From NCBI GenBank assembly GCA_018812625.1, contig JAHJDH010000019.1:1-48401 (forward strand): a stretch of 48,401 bases of DNA. The letters are read 5' to 3'. Within the stretch, counting starts at the first letter, position 1. The number at the start of each line of letters is the position of its first letter. Of the stretch, positions 18,838 through 27,992 are shown piece after piece. This DNA comes from Microcaldota archaeon (GTDB lineage: Archaea > Micrarchaeota > Micrarchaeia > Anstonellales > Bilamarchaeaceae). Under the pieces are notes generated by a model. The model saw nothing but the letters and a program-made list of their open reading frames with translations. It made no database searches and was not told where the DNA came from. The position numbers and the translations under genes were made by a program.

Positions 18838-19599
18838 TCAGCTTCTCAAGACCCTTTCCTTGTCAATTAGCTCCCTCACAACGTCTTTGTGGATGTATCT
18901 TTTGCCACCTACTTTCTCATGTGGGATTCTGCCGCGGTCAAGTCTCCTCTCAAGAGCATTTCTACGAAGTCCGATTCCACTCTTATAAATCTCATCAATC
19001 GTCTGATTGACTGAAAGGTAGTTTCTGTCTATATGAGTGAGTGATTCAACCACTTCTACAGGAATAAGCCGTCTAGTTCCAAATTTAACTGACGGAATTG
19101 TCCCCTTTTCTATTCTTCCTGCAAATGACCTGAAACTGACGTTTCTGTTTTGCTTGGAATATGTTTGAAATGCATCTCTAATACTGTAATATCTGCTTTT
19201 AGTTGCAAGCATGTCTTCGAGGACTTTTTTTGGTATATATCTCTTTCTTCCGACTTTGATAAATGGTATCGATCCCCTCTCTATTCTTCCGCATAATGTA
19301 CGAAGTGATATCCCTATGTCATTTTCGTTCAGGTATCTATGAGTTTCCTTTACACTGAATAATTTATGCTCATCTCCAATGATTTCTCCTGGCCTTTGAA
19401 TTTCACTGTTTTTTGCATCCCGCACAATTCTTCTCATAGTCATTTCAAAATCATCTTCGACAATTTTGCGTTTTTTGTGCATCTGCTCAACATCCATAGT
19501 TGTTAATTGATCAACAGTCTGGCTATCAACTTCAGTTTCAATCATAATACTTTTTCTTCTTACCATATCTTTCCACTCTCTTATTGTTAATTTGTGCAA
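18838..19599 (-). CDS. Putative DNA-binding protein with three tandem excisionase/MerR-like HTH repeats
   Basis: Three repeats (18838-19368): ...ISLRTLCGRIERGSIPFIKVGRKRYIPKKVLEDML / ...VSFRSFAGRIEKGTIPSVKFGTRRLIPVEVVESL / ...LRRNALERRLDRGRIPHEKVGGKRYIHKDVVREL. Confidence 0.7.
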   Translation of the reverse strand: MHKLTIREWKDMVRRKSIMIETEVDSQTVDQLTTMDVEQMHKKRKIVEDDFEMTMRRIVRDAKNSEIQRPGEIIGDEHKLFSVKETHRYLNENDIGISLRTLCGRIERGSIPFIKVGRKRYIPKKVLEDMLATKSRYYSIRDAFQTYSKQNRNVSFRSFAGRIEKGTIPSVKFGTRRLIPVEVVESLTHIDRNYLSVNQTIDEIYKSGIGLRRNALERRLDRGRIPHEKVGGKRYIHKDVVRELIDKERVLRS

Positions 19600-19671
19600 A
19601 TCTGTGTATTTATTACCACTTTAATTGTTTATTAATATTTTTAGTAAAATCTTACGAAAACAGAAAGATTC

Positions 19672-19679
19672 TTATATAT
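19672..19679 (+). promoter_or_regulatory. TATA-box-like element for the Lrp-like gene
   Basis: TTATATAT about 20-28 nt upstream of the ATG at 19700, consistent with a leaderless or near-leaderless archaeal transcript. Confidence 0.45.
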
Positions 19680-19699
19680 TTTTATTAAAAATAGCATAT

Positions 19700-20671
19700 A
19701 TGGCATTAGAAGATCTTGATTTGACAGACCGTAAAATCCTTTCAGAACTCGATAAAAATGCCAGAATCAGTTATAGTGACCTTGGAAAAAAAATTCGGGT
19801 TGCCAAGGAGACTGTCAAATACAGAATCAAGAATCTTGAGGATAGGGATATCATCTCGGGCTACCATACTGTGGTGAATCTCTCAAAAGCAGGTTACACG
19901 GTCTACCGTCTTTATTTGCGTCTGCAAAGCACTTCGCCACAAATAGAAAAACAACTTGCAAATTACCTTATAAAATCAAGAAATGTCGTTGTTTTCTATC
20001 GTATTAATGGGCCTTTCAATATAGTGCTTGGAATTCTTGCTCGCAATAACTGGGAATTTGAGCGTTTTTGGAACGATCTCAAAAAGCACTATGGACGTTA
20101 TTTCTCAAAATATCATTTTTCCATGATGACTGAATATTTTGAGTTTTCAAGGCCATATCTCCTAATTTCTAAAGATTCTGAGAAACTTTCTTTTCCAACT
20201 ATGAAACAATCAGAGCCCGAAAATCTTGATGAACTTGATTTCAAACTCCTATATTATCTTTCTGATAATGCGCGTGCATCTCTTGTATCAATTGCAAAAT
20301 ATCTCAATGTCAGTGTTGTCACAGCCAGATATCGCCTAAAAAATCTGATCAGCAAGAAGGTAATTGTTGGCTTTAGGCCAATTTTTAATCTACATGCGCT
20401 TGGTAGGGAATATTTCAAAGTTGATATCTGGTTTAGCAAGTTTGATCGCGCCCAGGAGATAATCCAAACAATCATATCCCACCCGGAAGTAGCATATACT
20501 GAAAGGAGTATCATTTTGAGTGACCTTGAGGTCGATATAGAGACTAAAAACTTCGAAAGCTTCATTGCAATTATGGATTTTTTCCAAGAAAAATTTCCAG
20601 AAGACATCCGAGATTATTCCTATTATTCGCTTGTAAAAAACTACAAGATGAAATATGCGCTTGGTTTCTAG
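19700..20671 (+). CDS. Lrp/AsnC-like transcription regulator with two HTH modules
   Basis: LDLTDRKILSELDKNARISYSDLGKKIRVAKETVKYRIKNLEDRDIISGYHTVVN and LDELDFKLLYYLSDNARASLVSIAKYLNVSVVTARYRLKNLISKKVIVGFRPIFN. Confidence 0.85.
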   Translation: MALEDLDLTDRKILSELDKNARISYSDLGKKIRVAKETVKYRIKNLEDRDIISGYHTVVNLSKAGYTVYRLYLRLQSTSPQIEKQLANYLIKSRNVVVFYRINGPFNIVLGILARNNWEFERFWNDLKKHYGRYFSKYHFSMMTEYFEFSRPYLLISKDSEKLSFPTMKQSEPENLDELDFKLLYYLSDNARASLVSIAKYLNVSVVTARYRLKNLISKKVIVGFRPIFNLHALGREYFKVDIWFSKFDRAQEIIQTIISHPEVAYTERSIILSDLEVDIETKNFESFIAIMDFFQEKFPEDIRDYSYYSLVKNYKMKYALGF

Positions 20672-20713
20672 CACTTCTCAATGTTTTTAAGTGCTTTTAC
20701 TCCATTTCATCTT

Positions 20714-21481
20714 ATGAAGGTAATCAAATTCGGCGGCAGTGCAATAACTGACAAATCTGAATTCAAATGCGCCAATCTCAGCCAAATCAAGAAACTTGCT
20801 CAGGCAATTTCAACTGTTTGGAGGGAAGGAATGCGGGATTTGGTTATTGTTCATGGAGCAGGTTCATTTGGCCATGCACTGGTTCTAAAGCATGGAATAA
20901 ATGATGGAATTACTAATGATTCCCAGCGTCTTGGATTTGCTGATACTCATCAAGCGTGCTCTAGCCTTTCTTCGATTGTAGTTTCTGCCTTAATCGAACA
21001 AAATGTTCCTGCAGTGTCCATTTCCCCAAATTCAATAATAACCCAAAAAAATAAGAGAATCGTGGGTTTTGATACCCGTATCATAAATGAGTATCTGTCC
21101 AAGGGTTATCTTCCTGTTCTCTATGGTGACATGGTTCCTGACCTTGAGCTTGAGGGTTCTGTTTGCTCTGGAGATCAAATAATGTCATACCTTGGAAAAG
21201 ATGCAGACTATCTCATATTCACAACTAATGTTGATGGAGTTCTTGATGGTGAGGGAAACGTTATTGCTGAAATTACTGCTGAGAATTTTTCTCAAATCTC
21301 TGCTCATTTAAAAGAAACAAAAAATGATGTTACTGGTGCCATGAAGGGAAAAATCAACGAGCTTCTGAAAGGGGGCGTTACTTCCTACATCATAAATGCA
21401 GGAAGCCCAGAGCGACTTGTTGATCTTCTCCATGGCAAAGAGGCTATTGGAACTATGGTGAGGGGGAAATCTCACTCATAA
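20714..21481 (+). CDS. Isopentenyl phosphate kinase
   Basis: MKVIKFGGSAITDKSEF...LVIVHGAGSFGHALVLKHGINDG...PVLYGDMVPD...SGDQIMSYLGKDADYLIFTTNVDGVLD...DVTGAMKGKI: IPK-type amino acid kinase family. Confidence 0.92.
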   Translation: MKVIKFGGSAITDKSEFKCANLSQIKKLAQAISTVWREGMRDLVIVHGAGSFGHALVLKHGINDGITNDSQRLGFADTHQACSSLSSIVVSALIEQNVPAVSISPNSIITQKNKRIVGFDTRIINEYLSKGYLPVLYGDMVPDLELEGSVCSGDQIMSYLGKDADYLIFTTNVDGVLDGEGNVIAEITAENFSQISAHLKETKNDVTGAMKGKINELLKGGVTSYIINAGSPERLVDLLHGKEAIGTMVRGKSHS

Positions 21482-23418
21482 TATCCATAGTAATTCTCTT
21501 GTTCATATGGCAGATCTACTTCATTTACCTGCTCAAGTGTATTGAGTTCATTCATCACGACCTTACTACCTGATATTGTGTATAGAACATCCTCAATGAA
21601 CAATGACCTCTTCACATCATACTGAGAGTAGAAATAATATCCACTCTTTGTATATTCATCATCATCCTCAACATGGCTGACAGTGCCTTTTAGTTTGAAT
21701 CCATCCTCTGTATCCACATTGAAAACATATGCTCCCTGGAATGTATAATCCCCATATTGCCAAGGCTCGATACCAGTTGGATATTGGTCTGGATCAATTT
21801 CAGCAAGCAATATCGGAATTACCAAAAGGTTCTTCTTTTTGCTGAACAAAAATGCCTTGTGGTCATGCAGAGCATATGATTCAGTTCCCCGATCTCCAAT
21901 TTCAAACTTGGATATTTCTTTTGGCTTTTCAACATCAGTAATATCAAAGAGCGAAAGTTTTACTCCCTGATACCAGGAGAAATCCCCATCATCAGCAGGA
22001 ATTGCTTCTTTCCCAAGTCCAATCACGTGGTTCTCATCGTATGGATGTAGGTAGTCTGAATATCCTGGGATTTTGAGCTTTCCAAGAACTTCTGGTTCTG
22101 TTGGATCATTTAAGTCTATTACAAACAAAGGATCGACTTTTCTGAAAGTAACAATGTACCCTCTGCCGCCCATGAATCTTGCCGAATATATTTTTTCCCC
22201 TGGGGCAAGGTCTTCAAGTTTTCCAACAATCTTTAGATCATTGTCAAGGACATAAACATTGTTTTTCGAAGTTGTTTGGCCTTCGAATCTTGCAACATGT
22301 CCTACTGTTGTAGCAATTCTGAAATGGTCTTCGTGTTCATCCATAGAAAATTGATTGAGTATGTGGCCCGGAACACTACCGCTTGCTTCGTAAGCTATTT
22401 TTCCGTCTTCTATTGCGATTCTATGAATTGCTGTTTCTTCATTATATTCCCATTCTGGAGGCATCATTATTTTTGCAGCCACTTCTTCAACAAGTGGAAC
22501 TGGGCCTGGTACATCTGGGAACTTGTCATGGACTAAATATATATTATTCGAAGATACATACATTTCTGTTGCATCTCCAACAAGGAACAACTTCTTCTGC
22601 TGCTCGTCATTGTCAAGATCTACTGAAAGAACTGTTGAATAAGTGTATGAGTATGCAGGAAGGTTTGGATAATATATTTCTGGGAACACTCCAGAATCAT
22701 TCTCTCCGTCTCTGTAAACTACTGGAGGTGCGATCTGATCTTCATTATCTCCATAATACCAGACATTCTTGTTCACAATCACATAAACATCTCTTCCAAT
22801 CATTCTTGAATCAAAATAATTTCCTTCTACATATGTCTCTTCTTTTATCTCTGGATTTGTCCTATCTGAAATATCATAATGAATTATTCCCGTATAGCCA
22901 TATCCATATCCGTCTTTTTGATATGCCAACTCAGGGTACCCATATACAAAGACAACCAGGTCATCTCCATTGATGAAAAATTCATTCGCACTTCCATCTA
23001 TTTCTGTTTCAGAAAGGATTTCTGCATCAATAGCTGGGTATGCATCTAATATTACCAGTTTGTTTCCTGAGAGTACATAGATGTAATTTCCATCTGTTTT
23101 TACAAAATCTGCTTCATCCACGCCTTCCACTTGGACATTGGTAGTGGAATAGTCGCTACTTCCGCCATCATCAGATGCTTCCTGAGCGCCTTTAGCAGTC
23201 TCAGCAGCCATCATTGGCATCGCAATATTGTCAAAGTATCTCTCACGTTCTCTCATGTTATTTTTTAGAAATGATTTGAGCTCATCCATTGAAGTGAATT
23301 TCTTGAGTTCAGTTGGTTCTGTAATGTTTGTTTCATTATTTGGATCAACTGGAGGCTCAATGCATCCAAATAGCATCGAGAAAACCATAATTCCGAGTAC
23401 AAATATTTTGAAGTTCAT
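21472..23418 (-). CDS. Secreted/lipoprotein with C-terminal beta-propeller domain (Beta_propel family)
   Basis: Lipobox MVFSMLFGCIEPP; signature STTNVQVEGVDEADFVKTDGNYIYVLSGNKLVILDAYP and propeller-type repeats. Confidence 0.88.
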   Translation of the reverse strand: MNFKIFVLGIMVFSMLFGCIEPPVDPNNETNITEPTELKKFTSMDELKSFLKNNMRERERYFDNIAMPMMAAETAKGAQEASDDGGSSDYSTTNVQVEGVDEADFVKTDGNYIYVLSGNKLVILDAYPAIDAEILSETEIDGSANEFFINGDDLVVFVYGYPELAYQKDGYGYGYTGIIHYDISDRTNPEIKEETYVEGNYFDSRMIGRDVYVIVNKNVWYYGDNEDQIAPPVVYRDGENDSGVFPEIYYPNLPAYSYTYSTVLSVDLDNDEQQKKLFLVGDATEMYVSSNNIYLVHDKFPDVPGPVPLVEEVAAKIMMPPEWEYNEETAIHRIAIEDGKIAYEASGSVPGHILNQFSMDEHEDHFRIATTVGHVARFEGQTTSKNNVYVLDNDLKIVGKLEDLAPGEKIYSARFMGGRGYIVTFRKVDPLFVIDLNDPTEPEVLGKLKIPGYSDYLHPYDENHVIGLGKEAIPADDGDFSWYQGVKLSLFDITDVEKPKEISKFEIGDRGTESYALHDHKAFLFSKKKNLLVIPILLAEIDPDQYPTGIEPWQYGDYTFQGAYVFNVDTEDGFKLKGTVSHVEDDDEYTKSGYYFYSQYDVKRSLFIEDVLYTISGSKVVMNELNTLEQVNEVDLPYEQENYYGYYE

Positions 23419-23521
23419 GCACCTACTACACAGTACTTTTTTATATCCTTCTTGTCTTTGTTCGGTCTTAACCGAAAATCAAATGGGAATGATTATATTC
23501 TGCTTTTTTGATAACTAATCC

Positions 23522-24169
23522 ATGAATGAGAAGAGAATTGCAACAATCCTCAAGCTAATGCATTGCGAGGCAATGAAATACAATCCTCCTATTTTCAGAG
23601 TTGAAAATAAGATCAAAGGAGATCCCTTCAAAATACTAGTGTTTACAATGCTCTCAGCCAGAACTCGTGATGAAGTAACTCTTGATATTGTTGAAAAACT
23701 ATTTGGAATTGCCAAAAGTCCCAGAGAAATCCACAAACTTGGGAAAAGCAAACTTGAAAAGATAATTTTTGGAATTGGTTTTTACAGAAACAAAACAAAA
23801 AACCTGATTGAACTGTCGAAATCAATTGAGAAAAGAGGCAGCGTTCCAGATACTTTAGAAGAACTTCTTTTGCTTCCAGGAGTCGGTCGCAAGACTGCAA
23901 ATATTGTTCTTGCAAAAGCATTTGGAAAAAATACTCTTGGAGTTGATATTCACGTTCACAGGATAAGCAATCGCCTTGGTTTAGTTAAAACAACCAAACC
24001 AGTTGATACTGAAGATGCGCTTGTTAAAATAATCCCAAAAAAATACATCCGTTCTATCAACAGTAATTTTGTTGCATTTGGACAATCCGTCTGCCATCCA
24101 AGAAATCCTTCCTGCCATAAATGCCCTCTGAATAAAATTTGTCCTTCTTCAACTATTCAAAAGCATTAA
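23522..24169 (+). CDS. nth: Endonuclease III (HhH-GPD, 4Fe-4S)
   Basis: FTMLSARTRDEVT, LLLPGVGRKTANIVLAKAFGKNTLGVDIHVHRISNRLGLV, C-x6-C-x2-C-x5-C cluster (CHPRNPSCHKCPLNKIC). Confidence 0.95.
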   Translation: MNEKRIATILKLMHCEAMKYNPPIFRVENKIKGDPFKILVFTMLSARTRDEVTLDIVEKLFGIAKSPREIHKLGKSKLEKIIFGIGFYRNKTKNLIELSKSIEKRGSVPDTLEELLLLPGVGRKTANIVLAKAFGKNTLGVDIHVHRISNRLGLVKTTKPVDTEDALVKIIPKKYIRSINSNFVAFGQSVCHPRNPSCHKCPLNKICPSSTIQKH

Positions 24170-24186
24170 ATATTTCTCAGGTTCAA

Positions 24187-24972
24187 ATGAGTCCCATGGA
24201 TCCAGAAGTATTAGTGTGTTTGTTTCCTGCCGGATTTATTGGGTTGCTTTTTTTGCTCAGTTCCGTCAAGATAATTATGGAGTATGAACGTGCAGTTCTC
24301 TTTACTTTGGGTAAATACAGCAGAGTACTTAATCCTGGCTTGAATATAATATTCCCAATTATCCAGGGAGTTAGGAAAGTTGATATCAGAATTAAGACAG
24401 TTGATATTCCAAAGCAGGAAGTAATGACTAGCGATAACGTTCCAGTAAGTGTCAATGCTGTTGTCTATATGAGGGTTGAAAATCCTCAAAAAGCAGTTCT
24501 AAAAATCCAGGATTATGTCTATGCAGTAGCGCAATATGGCCAAACTGCTCTTCGAGATGTTATTGGTAACAAAGAACTTGATTTTGTCCTCACACAAAGA
24601 GAGGCCATTGCAAATGAAATCAAGGAGCTTGTTGACCGCGAGACTGAAGACTGGGGTATCGACATTACTGCAATAAAAATCCAGGATATTTCACTTCCAA
24701 TTGACATGAAGAGAATTATGGCAAGGCAAGCTGAGGCAGAGCGTGAAAAGAGGGCCAATATCATCAAAGCAGAAGGTGAAGTTATTTCTTCTGTAAATCT
24801 TAGAAAAGCAGCAGATACTCTTTCACAGTCTCCAGGAGCTATGCATTTGAGAACTTTACAAACAATAGTAGACATTTCATCAGATCCAAGCAATAAAATC
24901 ATCCTTGCAGTTCCGATGGAAGTTCTCAGGGCATTTGAAGGTCTTTCAAAAGTTCCTAAAAAGAAGGCTTAG
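24187..24972 (+). CDS. SPFH/stomatin-like (slipin) membrane protein
   Basis: N-term TM; IIMEYERAVLFTLGKYSRVLNPGLNIIFPIIQGVRKVDIRIKTVDIPKQEVMTSDNVPVSVNAVVYMRV...EAEREKRANIIKAEGE. Confidence 0.93.
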   Translation: MSPMDPEVLVCLFPAGFIGLLFLLSSVKIIMEYERAVLFTLGKYSRVLNPGLNIIFPIIQGVRKVDIRIKTVDIPKQEVMTSDNVPVSVNAVVYMRVENPQKAVLKIQDYVYAVAQYGQTALRDVIGNKELDFVLTQREAIANEIKELVDRETEDWGIDITAIKIQDISLPIDMKRIMARQAEAEREKRANIIKAEGEVISSVNLRKAADTLSQSPGAMHLRTLQTIVDISSDPSNKIILAVPMEVLRAFEGLSKVPKKKA

Positions 24973-25880
24973 TTTGAAACTTTTGTTGCAAAGGAGTCAA
25001 ACCCTTTTTCTTTTATTTTTTCTTCTATTTTTTTAGCATGATTTTCATCTTTTGCAAGTGCAATACAGCAGCCTCCGCCGCCTCCACCTGTTAGCTTGGC
25101 GCCAAGAGCTCCATTTGCAAGTGCAATCTCATTAATTTTGTCATTTCCTTCATCAGAAAGTCCAAGCTCACTAACCAAACTCTGATTTGCATTCATAAGA
25201 TTTCCAATAACATCAATCTGGCCTTTTTCAAGAGCAGTCCGTCCTTTGGAAACAATATCAGTATATTCGTCAACCAGCTGAGCAAATTCTTCTTCATCCT
25301 GGCTCTTAAACTCTTTTACTCTCTCAACCATTTTTGCTGTTTGGCTGTATTTTCCGCTAAATGAAATTACAATATCAAGAGGCTTGTAAAGCTCAAGAAA
25401 ATCAAATTGGTTTTCTTCCGGAGTTTTTCCGCGCCTAAATTCAACAACTCCTCCATGAGTTGCTATAGTGTTATCAATTCCGCTTGGGTTTCCATGAAAT
25501 GCGCCTTCTCCTGCGTATGCGTATTTGTTTATCTCTGCTTTAGTAAGATGAATGTCCTTTTCCTTTGCAAGTGCTTTGACAAGAGCCACGCAAAACGCTG
25601 CCGAAGAACCTAGTCCGCCATATGTTCGAAGGTCTCCAGTTAAATGAACATCATATCTCTCATGAATTCCCATAACTGCAAGAACTCTTTCGATTCCATC
25701 CAAGCTTAGTTTCTCAATAACTTTGTGCTTTGTAATTATCCTGTTTTGGTCTGATTCTTTTAACTCCACAACAACCCCGCTTGAAATCCCACAAGCAATT
25801 GCAGGAGCTCCGTGAACAACAAAATGTTCTCCAAAAAGAATTACCTTTCCCTTCGCTTCTCCCTTATTCATACATGTCAC
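24969..25880 (-). CDS. Mevalonate kinase (GHMP family)
   Basis: KGKVILFGEHFVVHGAPAIACGI, LRTYGGLGSSAAFCVALVKAL, HGNPSGIDNTIATHGG, GALGAKLTGGGGGGCCIAL. Confidence 0.93.
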   Translation of the reverse strand: MTCMNKGEAKGKVILFGEHFVVHGAPAIACGISSGVVVELKESDQNRIITKHKVIEKLSLDGIERVLAVMGIHERYDVHLTGDLRTYGGLGSSAAFCVALVKALAKEKDIHLTKAEINKYAYAGEGAFHGNPSGIDNTIATHGGVVEFRRGKTPEENQFDFLELYKPLDIVISFSGKYSQTAKMVERVKEFKSQDEEEFAQLVDEYTDIVSKGRTALEKGQIDVIGNLMNANQSLVSELGLSDEGNDKINEIALANGALGAKLTGGGGGGCCIALAKDENHAKKIEEKIKEKGFDSFATKVSN

Positions 25881-25881
25881 C

Positions 25882-26646
25882 TTATTTCTTTGGTTTTCGT
25901 CCTTTTACTTTTGGCGGTTTAATATCCGGATATGCTTCTGTTAGCATAAATGGGCTAGCATATGGCCTAAATCCAATACCTTCAAGCACCTTACAAATAG
26001 TATAATGGTCTGCCGATCCAAGTTCTCTCAAGCAAAGAGCAGCATTTCCATATGACTTTCTCTTTCCTTTAGTTATTTCTTGAACTTTTGCATCATCCAT
26101 ATCAGAGCCGTCAAACTCAAATGATTTATTGACAACTGAGTGGTTGATTCCAGAAAGGATTCCTGATACTTCATAATCTTTTACATTGTCCATCCCAAGT
26201 TTCTTTATGGAAATCCATGTTTTGTATTTTCCAACAAAAGCAATAACATCGCCGATTTCTTCTTTATCTGGCTTGGTTTTTGCATTTCCATCAACTTTGA
26301 ATTTGATTCCTGCTTCGCTGAGCAATTTATTGAACAAGTATGAATCTGCAGCATGAATTAATTTTGGGTTTGGTAGTACTTCTTTTGCCCATTTTTTCCA
26401 GGCACTTCCATTTTTCTGGATATATTCTGCAACTGCTTCTACATCCTTTCCATCAAACTCAACAAATTTGTCAATTGCTTTAGTGTCAATTCCTGAAAAT
26501 TCAAATGCCAATGGCTCTACCGTCGAGCTTACATCGCTCAGGATTCTTGATACTTCTTTCTCATCAGTATCGCTCAAATCATAATGCAATCCTGCCTTGA
26601 ATTTCTTATGTTCTCCACAAAGGATTATTTCGTCTCCACCGTACAT
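25882..26646 (-). CDS. Uncharacterised protein with two internal repeats (possibly DUF2666-like)
   Basis: Repeat 1 FKAGLHYDLSDTDEKEVSRILSDVSSTVEPLAFEFSG vs repeat 2 YKTWISIKKLGMDNVKDYEVSGILSGINHSVVNKSFEFDG. Confidence 0.55.
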   Translation of the reverse strand: MYGGDEIILCGEHKKFKAGLHYDLSDTDEKEVSRILSDVSSTVEPLAFEFSGIDTKAIDKFVEFDGKDVEAVAEYIQKNGSAWKKWAKEVLPNPKLIHAADSYLFNKLLSEAGIKFKVDGNAKTKPDKEEIGDVIAFVGKYKTWISIKKLGMDNVKDYEVSGILSGINHSVVNKSFEFDGSDMDDAKVQEITKGKRKSYGNAALCLRELGSADHYTICKVLEGIGFRPYASPFMLTEAYPDIKPPKVKGRKPKK

Positions 26647-26736
26647 TTTTTTTACCTCTTAAAAGCTATCAGGTTTATGAATATAAATGTTATTCTATTA
26701 GCGCACATTAAAAACATTAGAGGTAAATGATTTCAT

Positions 26737-27954
26737 ATGGGTTCTCGAGGTACTCAACATAAAAAACAGGTCTACAAGACAGTACACAAGCCTCAAATCA
26801 ATAAACCTGCACCAGTAAAGAAAAAAATTGCAGTAGTTGTTGGAAAAGCCTACAGTATCGACGAAATTCAAACTCTTCTTGCAGATCTATCCGGTGAAAA
26901 CATTGATAGGGAAATTGCAGCCGTGGCACAATTTGCTGAAAATCAGGGGGCAATATCAGAGGTAGCTGCGTCTGCGCCAGAAGTTTCAGGAACCGAGATT
27001 ATGGAACTTGTAATTGCCGCTGTCTTAAAGAACGAGTCTGCTCTTTTAACAAAATTCGAATCACAAAGAAAAGTCAATGCACTGAGTTTTATTGCGAAGT
27101 CTACAGTTATTCCTCCTGCAACTGCGAAAAAAGCCGAAGCCGCACTTGTTAGAATCAATCCAACTAAAACAGAATTAAAAGAAACAAAAAAGCAGGAACC
27201 AACTCTTGTGAAAACTCCATACACCCCAATGCAGGTCACTGTTCTAATTCAAAATCTCGAGAGCAAATTAAAAGAAGTAAAGATTCCAGCTGCAATCCAA
27301 TTCATAGTAGATTACCCAAAGATAGCTCCAACTGTTGCTCAGATTCCCCTACTTACTGTGACGCATGTGACAAATAAGGCAGTTGAGATAATAAAGGAGA
27401 ATACTGATGCTGTAATATCTGATATGGTTGCAAAGAAAATGCGCCCTGCCTTGATTTTCTTGTCATCTCTTTCACAAGTGCCTCTTGCCATACAAAAGAA
27501 AGCACATGATGCGGCAGAAAAACTTAGGATTTCGCTTCCATCTCCAGAACAAACAACTATAGTCAAACCTCTTGCTAGAGGACCTGGAGGGGATGTCGAA
27601 TCCCTCAGGTCAAAAGATTATTCTCCATTTGAACTGCGTGCTCTTTGCGATGGGCTTGGAAGCACTGAGCGGGTCCGGGTTGTTGCATCTGCAATTGAGT
27701 TTCTGAAAAATTATGATATTATTGCAAAAGCAATCTCACAATCTCCTGCATACACAATAACTGATGTTTCAAAACTAGCAGTAAAGGCTATTGATGATAA
27801 CCTGGATACTATCTTAAAAGAACTCTACAAAAAGCGGGAAATCAATGCAGTCCGCTTTCTTGCAGAATCAAGCAAATTTTCTTCGAATACACAAAAGACT
27901 GCAACAAAATTCCTGAAGCTTATGTCTAATCCCTTTGCCGATAGGAAGAAGTAA
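26737..27954 (+). CDS. Uncharacterised helical-repeat protein with three ~100-aa repeats
   Basis: Repeats begin YSIDEIQTLLADLSG / YTPMQVTVLIQNLES / YSPFELRALCDGLGS and end ...RKVNALSFIAKSTVIPPATAKKAEAAL / ...MRPALIFLSSLSQVPLAIQKKAHDAA / ...REINAVRFLAESSKFSSNTQKTATKFL. Confidence 0.65.
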   Translation: MGSRGTQHKKQVYKTVHKPQINKPAPVKKKIAVVVGKAYSIDEIQTLLADLSGENIDREIAAVAQFAENQGAISEVAASAPEVSGTEIMELVIAAVLKNESALLTKFESQRKVNALSFIAKSTVIPPATAKKAEAALVRINPTKTELKETKKQEPTLVKTPYTPMQVTVLIQNLESKLKEVKIPAAIQFIVDYPKIAPTVAQIPLLTVTHVTNKAVEIIKENTDAVISDMVAKKMRPALIFLSSLSQVPLAIQKKAHDAAEKLRISLPSPEQTTIVKPLARGPGGDVESLRSKDYSPFELRALCDGLGSTERVRVVASAIEFLKNYDIIAKAISQSPAYTITDVSKLAVKAIDDNLDTILKELYKKREINAVRFLAESSKFSSNTQKTATKFLKLMSNPFADRKK

Positions 27955-27992
27955 TACTAATAAAAATGTATTCGTATATTAGTTGTGCTAAT

